A program made the translations under genes and the position numbers. Of a stretch of 52,817 bases of DNA, positions 44,993 through 52,037 are shown in pieces. This stretch comes from Tissierellia bacterium (GTDB lineage Bacteria > Bacillota > Clostridia > Tissierellales > Tepidimicrobiaceae), in contig JAAYFV010000089.1 in the NCBI GenBank assembly GCA_012728075.1, positions 1 to 52,817 on the forward strand, in the 5' to 3' direction. The notes beneath the pieces are model-generated. The model had not been told where the DNA came from. It saw only the letters and a program-made list of their open reading frames with translations, and made no database searches. Position 1 is the stretch's first letter; each line of letters begins with the position of its first letter.

Positions 44993-46018
44993 ATGATAAA
45001 CATTAATTCAATACTAGAAAGCTTAGAAACTTCTAATACAAACATTTCTAATAATAAATCTATTAAAGAAAAATCAGAGGATTTTTCAAAGATATTTGAA
45101 AAAGAATTAAGCCTAAAAGATAAAAATAAATATATTAATAAAGAATCCAAAAATCCCATGGATAAAACAAAATCCATAAAAGAAATTACTAAAGAACATG
45201 TAGAAGATAATTGGCTTACCAAGGAAGAAGATAAGACTAAAATGGATATAAAAGATGAAGTATTAGCATTGATGAATGAGCTGTGGATGTTAATAGATAA
45301 ATTAGGACTTCAATTTAAAAACCAAGAAAATTTTGAACAGTTAAAGTTAGATATGGATTTTCAATTAGCTAAATTTGAACAATTGATAGAAGAAAATTCA
45401 TTTGAATATTCAGCTTTAGAGAATATTATGGATTTGATAGAGTATATAGAAGAATTTTTAATAGAAATTAAAACTATACGTCCATCAGGGAATGAATTGG
45501 AAACTATAGACGAATTTCCATTAGAGTTAGAAGAAGTAGAAGTATTACTAAATCAAATTAAAGAGACAATTGAAAATACTATTCCCTATAAACAACAAGG
45601 AAAATCAACAGATAGTAGCAATAGTAATACAAACAAGGAAAGTCCTGATGAATTTGATTTAGTACAGAAACCATTAGAAGCTCAAGAAAAGTCAGAGGAG
45701 TGGATACAGTCATTAGAAAACGAACCTGATTTAGGAGATGAATCTATAATAAATGATATTGTAATAGGGGATACTCAAGAACTACTAGAAGAAAGGGTAG
45801 AATTTAACGATTCCCCAAACAACCCTTTATTAGAAATAGTTGATAGAGAGATTAATACCACAAAGAATATAGAGGGAAATAAAGAGGAATTAAAAGAAAT
45901 AAATCATAGGGATATATTTAAACTGATTGTAGAAGAAGCAAAGTTAAATTTAGATGATTTTAAGCAAGAAATAAGGTTGAAATTAAAGCCTGAGATACTT
46001 GGGGAATTGATGCTATAG
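44993..46018 (+). CDS. fliK: Flagellar hook-length control protein FliK, part before an in-frame TAG
   Basis: FliK measures hook length and switches export specificity via FlhB. This 341 aa frame contains the low-complexity, Asn/Glu/Lys-rich ruler region and the first strand of the C-terminal hook domain, KQEIRLKLKPEILGELML, then stops at TAG 46016. The next codon is ATG and the same frame carries the rest of the domain. Without that second part the specificity switch should fail. GGAGGTGAT precedes ATG 44993. Read as one gene it would be 448 residues. Confidence 0.85.
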   Translation: MININSILESLETSNTNISNNKSIKEKSEDFSKIFEKELSLKDKNKYINKESKNPMDKTKSIKEITKEHVEDNWLTKEEDKTKMDIKDEVLALMNELWMLIDKLGLQFKNQENFEQLKLDMDFQLAKFEQLIEENSFEYSALENIMDLIEYIEEFLIEIKTIRPSGNELETIDEFPLELEEVEVLLNQIKETIENTIPYKQQGKSTDSSNSNTNKESPDEFDLVQKPLEAQEKSEEWIQSLENEPDLGDESIINDIVIGDTQELLEERVEFNDSPNNPLLEIVDREINTTKNIEGNKEELKEINHRDIFKLIVEEAKLNLDDFKQEIRLKLKPEILGELML

Positions 46019-46339
46019 ATGGAGATGGAAAAAGGTTCTATATTAGCCAAGATCATGGTAGATAATTACAGGACTAAAGAGATTATAGAGGCAAATCTAT
46101 ATCAATTAAAAGAAGATATGAGGGAAAATGGTTTAGATATTAAAACCTTTGAAGTATTTGTAGGAACAAATGAGGATTTTGAAAGAGAAGGTGACTTAGA
46201 TTTTAATTCAAACAAAAAACAGAATAAATCACCAACTAAATTAAAAATTAAAAATAAAGAATTAATAGAAAAAGAGACATATATGCAAAATACATTACCA
46301 ATTATAAATGAAAAAGGGAGTATAAATTTATTGGCTTAA
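46019..46339 (+). CDS. fliK: FliK C-terminal hook-domain part after the TAG
   Basis: In-frame continuation (106 codons) of fliK: MEMEKGSILAKIMVDN, EIIEANLYQLKEDMRENGLDIKTFEVFVG completes the conserved FliK C-terminal domain, followed by a polar tail. It follows TAG 46016 with no gap (TAGATG), so it could be made by amber readthrough or by termination-reinitiation; there is no separate binding site. flgD follows with its own GGAGGTG. Confidence 0.85.
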   Translation: MEMEKGSILAKIMVDNYRTKEIIEANLYQLKEDMRENGLDIKTFEVFVGTNEDFEREGDLDFNSNKKQNKSPTKLKIKNKELIEKETYMQNTLPIINEKGSINLLA

Positions 46340-46351
46340 GGAGGTGTTAAT

Positions 46352-46951
46352 ATGAAAATAGGTAATATAGAATATAAAGAACATATTCGTTATATTGATG
46401 ATGAAATAGATAATAAAAAACCTTTAGAAACTAAAAAAAACGATTTAGATAAAGATGCTTTTTTAAGATTATTAACAACACAATTAGCTAATCAAGATCC
46501 TTTAAATCCAATGGAAGATAAGGAGTTTATAGCACAATTAGCACAATTTAGCTCTTTAGAACAGATGCAAAATTTAAATAAAAATGTTGAAAATTTAAGT
46601 GAAGAGCTTTTAGAGACTATGGATATAATTAATTTAAATCAAATTCAAGCAAATGTATTAATGCTTAAAGAGATAACTAATATTAGAAAAGCTTTAGAAA
46701 CTTATTTTGGGGAAATTCCTGAAGATCAAGTTGGGAAAATAGAATTATGGACCAAAATAAAATCTGCTGAAGAACTGAAGGAATCTAATTATACAAAAGA
46801 AACTTGGGAAAAATTTAGCACAGCTTTATTAGCTGCTAAGGAAATATTTGATAAAGAAGATGCAACTTTAGAAGAAATTCAAAATGCTTATGATGAATTG
46901 GTTACTGCAATAGAAAATTTAGAAAAAGCAGATTCTAAGGAAGATGATTAA
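46352..46951 (+). CDS. flgD: FlgD hook-capping scaffold with a FIVAR-like C-terminal domain
   Basis: FlgD caps the growing hook. Residues 28-100 are the conserved N-terminal FlgD domain ([20 protein letters not shown] and [18 protein letters not shown]). The usual C-terminal Ig/tudor hook domains are absent. Instead residues about 128-195 form a helical unit with the FIVAR pattern: [58 protein letters not shown] modules are typical of surface and carbohydrate-active proteins, so this pairing is odd. 199 aa; ATG after AGGAGGTG. Confidence 0.88.
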   Translation: MKIGNIEYKEHIRYIDDEIDNKKPLETKKNDLDKDAFLRLLTTQLANQDPLNPMEDKEFIAQLAQFSSLEQMQNLNKNVENLSEELLETMDIINLNQIQANVLMLKEITNIRKALETYFGEIPEDQVGKIELWTKIKSAEELKESNYTKETWEKFSTALLAAKEIFDKEDATLEEIQNAYDELVTAIENLEKADSKEDD

Positions 46952-46977
46952 TGTAATTCAAGAATAGGATGATAACC

Positions 46978-47358
46978 ATGAATAATATAAAAATAAAACA
47001 ATTAGAAAGTCAAATTATTAACTCATCTCAAAACAATAGGAAAATGAATAATATATCTAATAAGAATTTTGAAGAAATACTTGAAAAAACAAAAAATAAA
47101 AATAATGAAATTAAATTTTCTAAACATGCTATTTCAAGAATAGATACAAGAAATATTCAATTAAGCGAAGATGAGTTGGAACAATTGAAAATTGGATTTA
47201 ATAAAGCGGAAGAAAAAGGAATAAAGGATGCTTTAATATTTGTAGGAGATAAGGCTTTTATTGCTAGTATAAAGAATAAGACTATAATAACCACATTTAG
47301 CAAAGAACAATTAAAAAACAATGTATTTACTAATATAGATGGGGCAGTTATAGTATAA
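46978..47358 (+). CDS. Flagellar operon protein (TIGR02530-type)
   Basis: A 126 aa protein of the small family found between flgD and flgE in Bacillota. Its core is FSKHAISRIDTRNIQLSEDELEQL, a continuing helix, then ALIFVGDKAFIASIKNKTIITTF. The N-terminal 40 residues are Asn/Lys-rich and probably flexible. The molecular role is unknown; conserved location implies hook assembly. ATG 46978 follows AGGATGAT; ATG 46969 is an alternative overlapping that site. Confidence 0.88.
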   Translation: MNNIKIKQLESQIINSSQNNRKMNNISNKNFEEILEKTKNKNNEIKFSKHAISRIDTRNIQLSEDELEQLKIGFNKAEEKGIKDALIFVGDKAFIASIKNKTIITTFSKEQLKNNVFTNIDGAVIV

Positions 47359-47434
47359 CCGGACCTTTTAGGAGGTTATGTATATCTGACTGATAGAAGA
47401 TATACAGCTGCCCAGTAAATGGGAGGTAATATTT

Positions 47435-48808
47435 ATGATGAGATCAATGTATGCTGGGGTATCTGGCTTAAGAGCCCACCAGAACAAGATGGATGTTATA
47501 GGAAATAATATTGCTAATGTAAATACCGTAGGTTATAAAAAAGGCACTATGACCTTTCAAGAGGTATTTAGTCAAACTATAAGAGGGGCTAGTGCTCCTC
47601 AGGAAGGTAGAGGAGGTACCAATCCTCAACAGGTAGGACTAGGAGTATCCATTGGCTCCATTAACACTATTCATACTAAAGGTCCTGCTCAGAGGACAGA
47701 CAATCCTGAAGATTTAATGATAGATGGAGAAGGCTTTTTTGTAGTATCTGATGATACTAATTTTGAGAATAGATACTATACTAGAGCTGGAAACTTTACC
47801 TTGGATAGGGATGGAAACCTAGTTACTGCTGATGGATATAAGGTGTTAGGATATGTAGCCGACGAAGAAGGAAATATTACGTCAGAAGTTGGAGGAATTA
47901 GAATTAATAAATCTGAAACTAAAGCACCTACTGCAACTAGTAAAATTTGTTTCGAAGGAAATTTAGACTCTAGATTGGAAGAAAATGGTGTGCATAAAGC
48001 TGATACTGTTATAAAAGACAGTTTGGGAAATTCCTATATAATTACTTTCAAATTTAAGAAGCTAACAAATTCTCAAGAAGGTAATACTTGGGAACTTACT
48101 GTAGATAGAATTACTGAACAAGCAACAGGAAACTATATAGAAAATCCAAGTGTAATCCCAGAAGGAAATTCTTTAGAATTAGAATTTGATTCTACTGGAA
48201 AATTAGTTAGAATTGGGGAAAATTCTTTAGAAGGAGAAGATGCAGGAGAATTTAAAGTATTGTTAACAGGATTAAGTGATATTAAATTTGATAGGAACAA
48301 GGAAAAAAATACAATAGATCCTGTTAGCCCATCAGGAACTTTTGAAAATATAACTTTATTTGATTCAGAAGATAATGATAGTTATAGGCTACTTACCCAA
48401 CATGCTAACGATATGGATGCAAAACCTTATGCAAAGGATGGTAACTCTTCAGGAAAGCTAGAAGGGTATTCCATCGATGATACAGGAATTGTATTAGGGG
48501 TTTTTACTAATGGGGAGAGGAAAGCATTAGGGCAAATTATGTTAGCTAAATTTGATAATCCAATGGGACTTCAAAAGATGGGGAACAACTTTTTTGTAGA
48601 TACAAGAAACTCTGGGGAACCTCAATTTGGAAAGGCTGGTACTAGTGGATATGGACCTATAGCATCGGGTACATTAGAGATGTCTAATGTAGATTTATCC
48701 ATGGAGTTTACTGAAATGATAACTACCCAAAGGGGTTTCCAAGCTAATTCTAGAATTATAACTACATCCGATGAGATGTTACAAGAACTAGTCAATATGA
48801 AAAGATAA
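47435..48808 (+). CDS. flgE: Flagellar hook protein FlgE
   Basis: Subunit of the hook, the flexible joint between rod and filament. The 457 aa protein has MRSMYAGVSGLRAHQNKMDVIGNNIANVNTVG-type rod/hook N-terminus (within 1-35), the DGEGFFVV segment, a variable middle domain, and the C-terminal NVDLSMEFTEMITTQRGFQANSR helix. GGGAGGT precedes ATG 47435 (ATG 47438 adjacent is an alternative). A GC-rich hairpin follows the stop. Confidence 0.96.
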   Translation: MMRSMYAGVSGLRAHQNKMDVIGNNIANVNTVGYKKGTMTFQEVFSQTIRGASAPQEGRGGTNPQQVGLGVSIGSINTIHTKGPAQRTDNPEDLMIDGEGFFVVSDDTNFENRYYTRAGNFTLDRDGNLVTADGYKVLGYVADEEGNITSEVGGIRINKSETKAPTATSKICFEGNLDSRLEENGVHKADTVIKDSLGNSYIITFKFKKLTNSQEGNTWELTVDRITEQATGNYIENPSVIPEGNSLELEFDSTGKLVRIGENSLEGEDAGEFKVLLTGLSDIKFDRNKEKNTIDPVSPSGTFENITLFDSEDNDSYRLLTQHANDMDAKPYAKDGNSSGKLEGYSIDDTGIVLGVFTNGERKALGQIMLAKFDNPMGLQKMGNNFFVDTRNSGEPQFGKAGTSGYGPIASGTLEMSNVDLSMEFTEMITTQRGFQANSRIITTSDEMLQELVNMKR

Positions 48809-48816
48809 TTAACAAA

Positions 48817-48838
48817 GGGTAGGTAGCTCTACCTACCC
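48817..48838 (+). other. Hairpin between flgE and flbD
   Basis: GGGTAGGTA (48817-48825) pairs exactly with TACCTACCC (48830-48838) around GCTC. It lacks a T run, so it is more likely an mRNA stability or processing element than a terminator. The next bases (ACCTT...AAGGT) can also pair near the flbD binding site. Confidence 0.5.
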
Positions 48839-48859
48839 TACCTTAAAAGGTGGGATATT

Positions 48860-49072
48860 ATGATTAAAGTGAAAAGGCTAAATGGAAAAGAATTTGTAGT
48901 AAATAGTGATTTAATACTATATGTTGAAGAAACCCCTGATACGGTAATCACCCTTACTACTGGTCAAAAAATAGTAGTAGCAGAAACGGTGGATGAAATA
49001 ATAGATAAAGTTATAGACTTTAAATCTAAATCTATAGAATATAAAAGAATAGTTGATGAGAAAGAGGTGTAG
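48860..49072 (+). CDS. flbD: Flagellar protein FlbD (SwrD family)
   Basis: A 70 aa protein beginning MIKVKRLNGKEFVVNSDLI with VEETPDTVITLTTGQKI, the standard FlbD/SwrD pattern. SwrD raises flagellar power in B. subtilis by supporting stator function, consistent with motA-motB directly downstream. AAAAGGTGGG precedes ATG 48860. Its TAG is one codon (CAA) upstream of the motA TTG and in the same frame. Confidence 0.93.
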   Translation: MIKVKRLNGKEFVVNSDLILYVEETPDTVITLTTGQKIVVAETVDEIIDKVIDFKSKSIEYKRIVDEKEV

Positions 49073-49075
49073 CAA

Positions 49076-49861
49076 TTGGATATATCAACAATTATTGGTC
49101 TCATTTTGGGACTAGCATTTGTTATAGGGGGAATAGTCACATCTGGGGATATAAGTTCCTATTTTGATCTACCTTCAATAATCATCGTATTAGGAGGGAC
49201 TATAGCTTCAACTTTAGCTAGTTTTCCATTGGAAAATTTTTTCAATACATTTAAAATTATAAAAAAAGCATTTGTACGTGATGAAATTTCCCCAGATAAT
49301 GTAATAGAAGAAATCATAAACTTGGCTAATGTGGCAAGAAAAGAAGGATTGCTATCCTTAGAGGAGTATGCAGAAAATTTAGATGATGATTTCTTGCAGA
49401 AGGGAATAATGTTAATAGTTGATGGCACTGATCCTGAATTGGTTAGAAACATATTAGAAACTGAGTTAGTATTTTTAGAAGAGAGACATACTGAAGGGCA
49501 GAGTATTTTTGAAACAATGGGTACATATTCACCTGCATTTGGTATGTTGGGAACATTAATTGGATTAATAAATATGTTACGACATTTGGATGATCCTAGC
49601 ACTATAGGTCCAAATATGTCTGTTGCGCTAGTGACTACTTTTTATGGTTCCATGTTAGCTAATGTGGTTTTTTTACCAATGGCTCAAAAACTAAAAATTA
49701 GAAGTAAATCAGAAATATTGGTTAAGGAACTAATGGTAGAAGGATTACTATCTATACAAGCAGGAGAAAATCCTAGAATCATTGAGGAAAAGCTTAAGAC
49801 ATTTATACCTCCTGAAATGAGAAGAGATTATAGGAAACAGCTGGAGAGAGAGGGAATATAA
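49076..49861 (+). CDS. motA: Flagellar stator protein MotA
   Basis: Ion-channel stator subunit of 261 aa with four transmembrane helices. GLILGLAFVIGGIV starts TM1; LPSIIIVLGGTIAST lies in TM2; AFGMLGTLIGLINML and NMSVALVTTFYGSMLAN form TM3-TM4, with the large cytoplasmic loop that contacts FliG between. Start is TTG 49076, 6 bases after GAGGTG within flbD. Its TAA overlaps the motB ATG. Proton versus sodium use cannot be decided here. Confidence 0.95.
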   Translation: MDISTIIGLILGLAFVIGGIVTSGDISSYFDLPSIIIVLGGTIASTLASFPLENFFNTFKIIKKAFVRDEISPDNVIEEIINLANVARKEGLLSLEEYAENLDDDFLQKGIMLIVDGTDPELVRNILETELVFLEERHTEGQSIFETMGTYSPAFGMLGTLIGLINMLRHLDDPSTIGPNMSVALVTTFYGSMLANVVFLPMAQKLKIRSKSEILVKELMVEGLLSIQAGENPRIIEEKLKTFIPPEMRRDYRKQLEREGI

Positions 49862-50580
49862 TGAGAAGGCGAAGACGAAAAGATGAACAGAATAATACTG
49901 GTAACTGGCTTACAACTTATAGTGATATGGTAACCTTGTTACTAACTTTCTTTGTACTTCTGTTTTCTTTTTCTGAAATCGATGCACAAAAATTTAGAAG
50001 CATAATGAGTAGCTTTCAAGGTGGTGCAGGAGTGTTAGAAGGAGGTACAAGCTTAAATTTAGATGAAAATCTTGGATCTACAGAAGGATTATTGGAGGAA
50101 GATTTAGAAAAACTAAAGGATATTTTAGAAGAATATGCAGAGAGCATAGGGCTTGGAGAAGAAATTATTCTTTCTGTAGAAGAAAGGGGTCTTGTTGTAC
50201 GTTTCATGGATAATGTGCTTTTCGATTCAGGGAAGGCAGATTTAAAACCTGAGTCCAAGGAGATTTTAAAAAGTGTAGCTGAGATATTAAATAGAGATGA
50301 ATTTAAAGATAAATTGATCAAAGTTGAAGGACATACGGATACAGATCCTATACTCTATTCTAAAAAATATCCAACAAATTGGGAACTATCTGTAATTAGG
50401 GCTACTAATGTATTAAGATATCTTGTGGAAGAAGAAAATATTGAAGGAAATAGGATTTCTTCTTCAGGATATAGCTATTATAGACCTATAGCTCCTAATG
50501 ATACTAGGGAAAATAAGGCTAAAAATAGGAGAGTAGATATAGTTATTTTAAGATCTTCTTTTGAAGAAATTGAGCCATAG
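49861..50580 (+). CDS. motB: Flagellar stator protein MotB (OmpA family)
   Basis: Anchors the stator to peptidoglycan and provides the ion-binding Asp. The 239 aa protein has a basic N-terminus, WLTTYSDMVTLLLTFFVLLFS near 15-35 with the essential Asp in SDM, a plug/linker region, and the OmpA-like domain with VEGHTDTDP and NRRVDIVILRS. Start overlaps motA. It ends TAG, and the frame stays open into fliL. Confidence 0.96.
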   Translation: MRRRRRKDEQNNTGNWLTTYSDMVTLLLTFFVLLFSFSEIDAQKFRSIMSSFQGGAGVLEGGTSLNLDENLGSTEGLLEEDLEKLKDILEEYAESIGLGEEIILSVEERGLVVRFMDNVLFDSGKADLKPESKEILKSVAEILNRDEFKDKLIKVEGHTDTDPILYSKKYPTNWELSVIRATNVLRYLVEEENIEGNRISSSGYSYYRPIAPNDTRENKAKNRRVDIVILRSSFEEIEP

Positions 50581-50601
50581 CAAGGGAAATGGAGTGATAA
50601 T

Positions 50602-50754
50602 ATGAATAATAGAAATGCAATATTGGTTATTATTCTAGTGTTGGTAGTTGTGTTAGCAATTGTTGGTATTGTGTTGGGTATTGCTTTTTATAGAAATAAT
50701 AATGCTGACAATTCTAACAAAAAACATTCTGAAACATTTAATTTAACTTTATAG
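50602..50754 (+). CDS. fliL: FliL, N-terminal part before an in-frame TAG
   Basis: FliL is a single-pass membrane protein associated with the stator. This 50 aa frame from ATG 50602 (after GGAGTGAT) contains a short polar start, the transmembrane helix of about 6-28 and the first periplasmic residues HSETFNLTL, then TAG at 50752. The same frame continues with the rest of FliL. On its own it would be a membrane stub without the SPFH-like domain. Confidence 0.8.
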   Translation: MNNRNAILVIILVLVVVLAIVGIVLGIAFYRNNNADNSNKKHSETFNLTL

Positions 50755-50757
50755 GAT

Positions 50758-51027
50758 ATGTATTGCAATATAAAAGATAGTAAAAAAATAGTAAGGGTAA
50801 AAGTAACTATAGAAACAAATAATAAAAACACCCTAGAACTACTGGAGAACAAACAATTTTTAATAAGAGATGATATAAATAAAATTATTAGAAGTAAAAC
50901 AGAAGAAGAGTTGCAAGGGGATGAGGGACAAATTAAGCTGCAAAAAGAGATAAAAGAGAGTTTAATAAAGCTATTTGACGACGTAGCCATAACCAATGTA
51001 TACTTTGATGATCTAATTATTCAGTAA
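50758..51027 (+). CDS. fliL: FliL, C-terminal part after the TAG
   Basis: In-frame remainder of FliL: MYCNIKDSKKIVRVKVTIET and the helical INKIIRSKTEEEL then LIKLFDDVAITNVYFDDLIIQ, matching the conserved extracytoplasmic domain. It lacks the membrane anchor and has no binding site of its own. Joined across TAG 50752 the protein would be 141 residues, the normal FliL size. fliM follows 17 bases on. Confidence 0.8.
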   Translation: MYCNIKDSKKIVRVKVTIETNNKNTLELLENKQFLIRDDINKIIRSKTEEELQGDEGQIKLQKEIKESLIKLFDDVAITNVYFDDLIIQ

Positions 51028-51044
51028 GGAGAGGGTGAAGGCCA

Positions 51045-52037
51045 TTGTCCGAAGTATTATCACAGAGTGAAATTGATGCACTACTTCAGGCATTAAGTTC
51101 TGGAGAAGTTGATGTTAAGGAAATTCAAGAGGTAGAGAGTTCAACTAAGGTAAAAAAATACGATTTTAGAAATCCACAAAAAATTGCAAAAGACCAATTG
51201 AGGACATTGGAAATAATCCACGAAAACTTTGGTAGATTGTTTCAAACCTTTTTATCTGGTTACTTGAGAGCACCAGTAAAAATATCTATCTTAACTGTGG
51301 ATCAATTTGCCTATAGTGAATTTAGTAATGCAATATCTAATCCTGCTTTTTTAAGCATTATAGATTTTAATCCATTAAATGGGCAAATATTAATGGATAT
51401 ATCAACAAATGTAGTTTATGCTATATTAGATAGACTTTTAGGCGGAGATGGTACTGAAAAACAAGAGGTTAGAGCTTTTACTGAAATAGAACTATCGTTG
51501 CTGGATAATATGATGGTAAAAGTAATGCCTTTAATCCAAGAAGCATGGAGCAATGTAATTCAATTAAAACCTAAGTTGGATAAAATTGAAATCAATCCAC
51601 AATTTGCTCAAATAGTGCCTCCTAATGAGACAATAGCCCTTGTAACTATGAATATTGAAGTGGGCTCTACTGAGGGAATGTTAAATATTTGTGTACCTCA
51701 TTTAGTTATAGAGCCTATATTGGACAAATTAAGTACTAAATACTGGTTTTCTACAGCACAGAAAGATTTATCTGAAAAAGAGATGCAAGTTATAAGGCAA
51801 AGGATGTTGGATACAAGAGTACCTGTTAAAGTTGAACTAGGTTCTACAAGGGTAAGAATACAGGATGTTTTAGATTTACAAAAAGGAGATGTAATAAAAC
51901 TTGACAGAGGAATTGATGATATGGCTAAGGTTAGAATTGGTTCTCAAGTAAAATTTTTAGGGGATATTGGTGTATCTAGAAACAAGATGGCAATTAAAAT
52001 AGTAAAGGTTGTAAAGGATGGTGATGAAGATGACTAA
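51045..52037 (+). CDS. fliM: Flagellar motor switch protein FliM
   Basis: C-ring protein that binds phospho-CheY and switches rotation. The 330 aa protein starts MSEVLSQSEIDALLQALSSG, the CheY-P-binding motif, followed by the FliM middle domain (LEIIHENFGRLFQTFLSGYLR) and the C-terminal SpoA domain (VPVKVELGSTRVRIQDVLDLQKGDVI). Start is TTG 51045 with GAGGGTGAAGG upstream. Its stop lies 8 bases inside fliY. Confidence 0.97.
   Translation: MSEVLSQSEIDALLQALSSGEVDVKEIQEVESSTKVKKYDFRNPQKIAKDQLRTLEIIHENFGRLFQTFLSGYLRAPVKISILTVDQFAYSEFSNAISNPAFLSIIDFNPLNGQILMDISTNVVYAILDRLLGGDGTEKQEVRAFTEIELSLLDNMMVKVMPLIQEAWSNVIQLKPKLDKIEINPQFAQIVPPNETIALVTMNIEVGSTEGMLNICVPHLVIEPILDKLSTKYWFSTAQKDLSEKEMQVIRQRMLDTRVPVKVELGSTRVRIQDVLDLQKGDVIKLDRGIDDMAKVRIGSQVKFLGDIGVSRNKMAIKIVKVVKDGDEDD

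Noticed and set aside
47369-47405. AGGAGG followed by ATG-TAT-ATC-TGA and a small hairpin upstream of flgE, as a leader peptide
   Set aside because: The spacing is only 2 bases and the frame has three codons; flgE has its own good binding site. Probably chance or the remains of an older start.
15455-50754. Pyrrolysine as the explanation for the TAG codons
   Set aside because: Pyrrolysine is known mainly from methylamine methyltransferases, none of which are here, and no pyl gene or CUA tRNA is in the window. It cannot be excluded but nothing supports it directly.
15455-50754. General reassignment of TAG to an amino acid
   Set aside because: About 15 genes here, including asp23, smc, ffh, trmD, hslV, hslU and fliF, end naturally at TAG at family-typical lengths.
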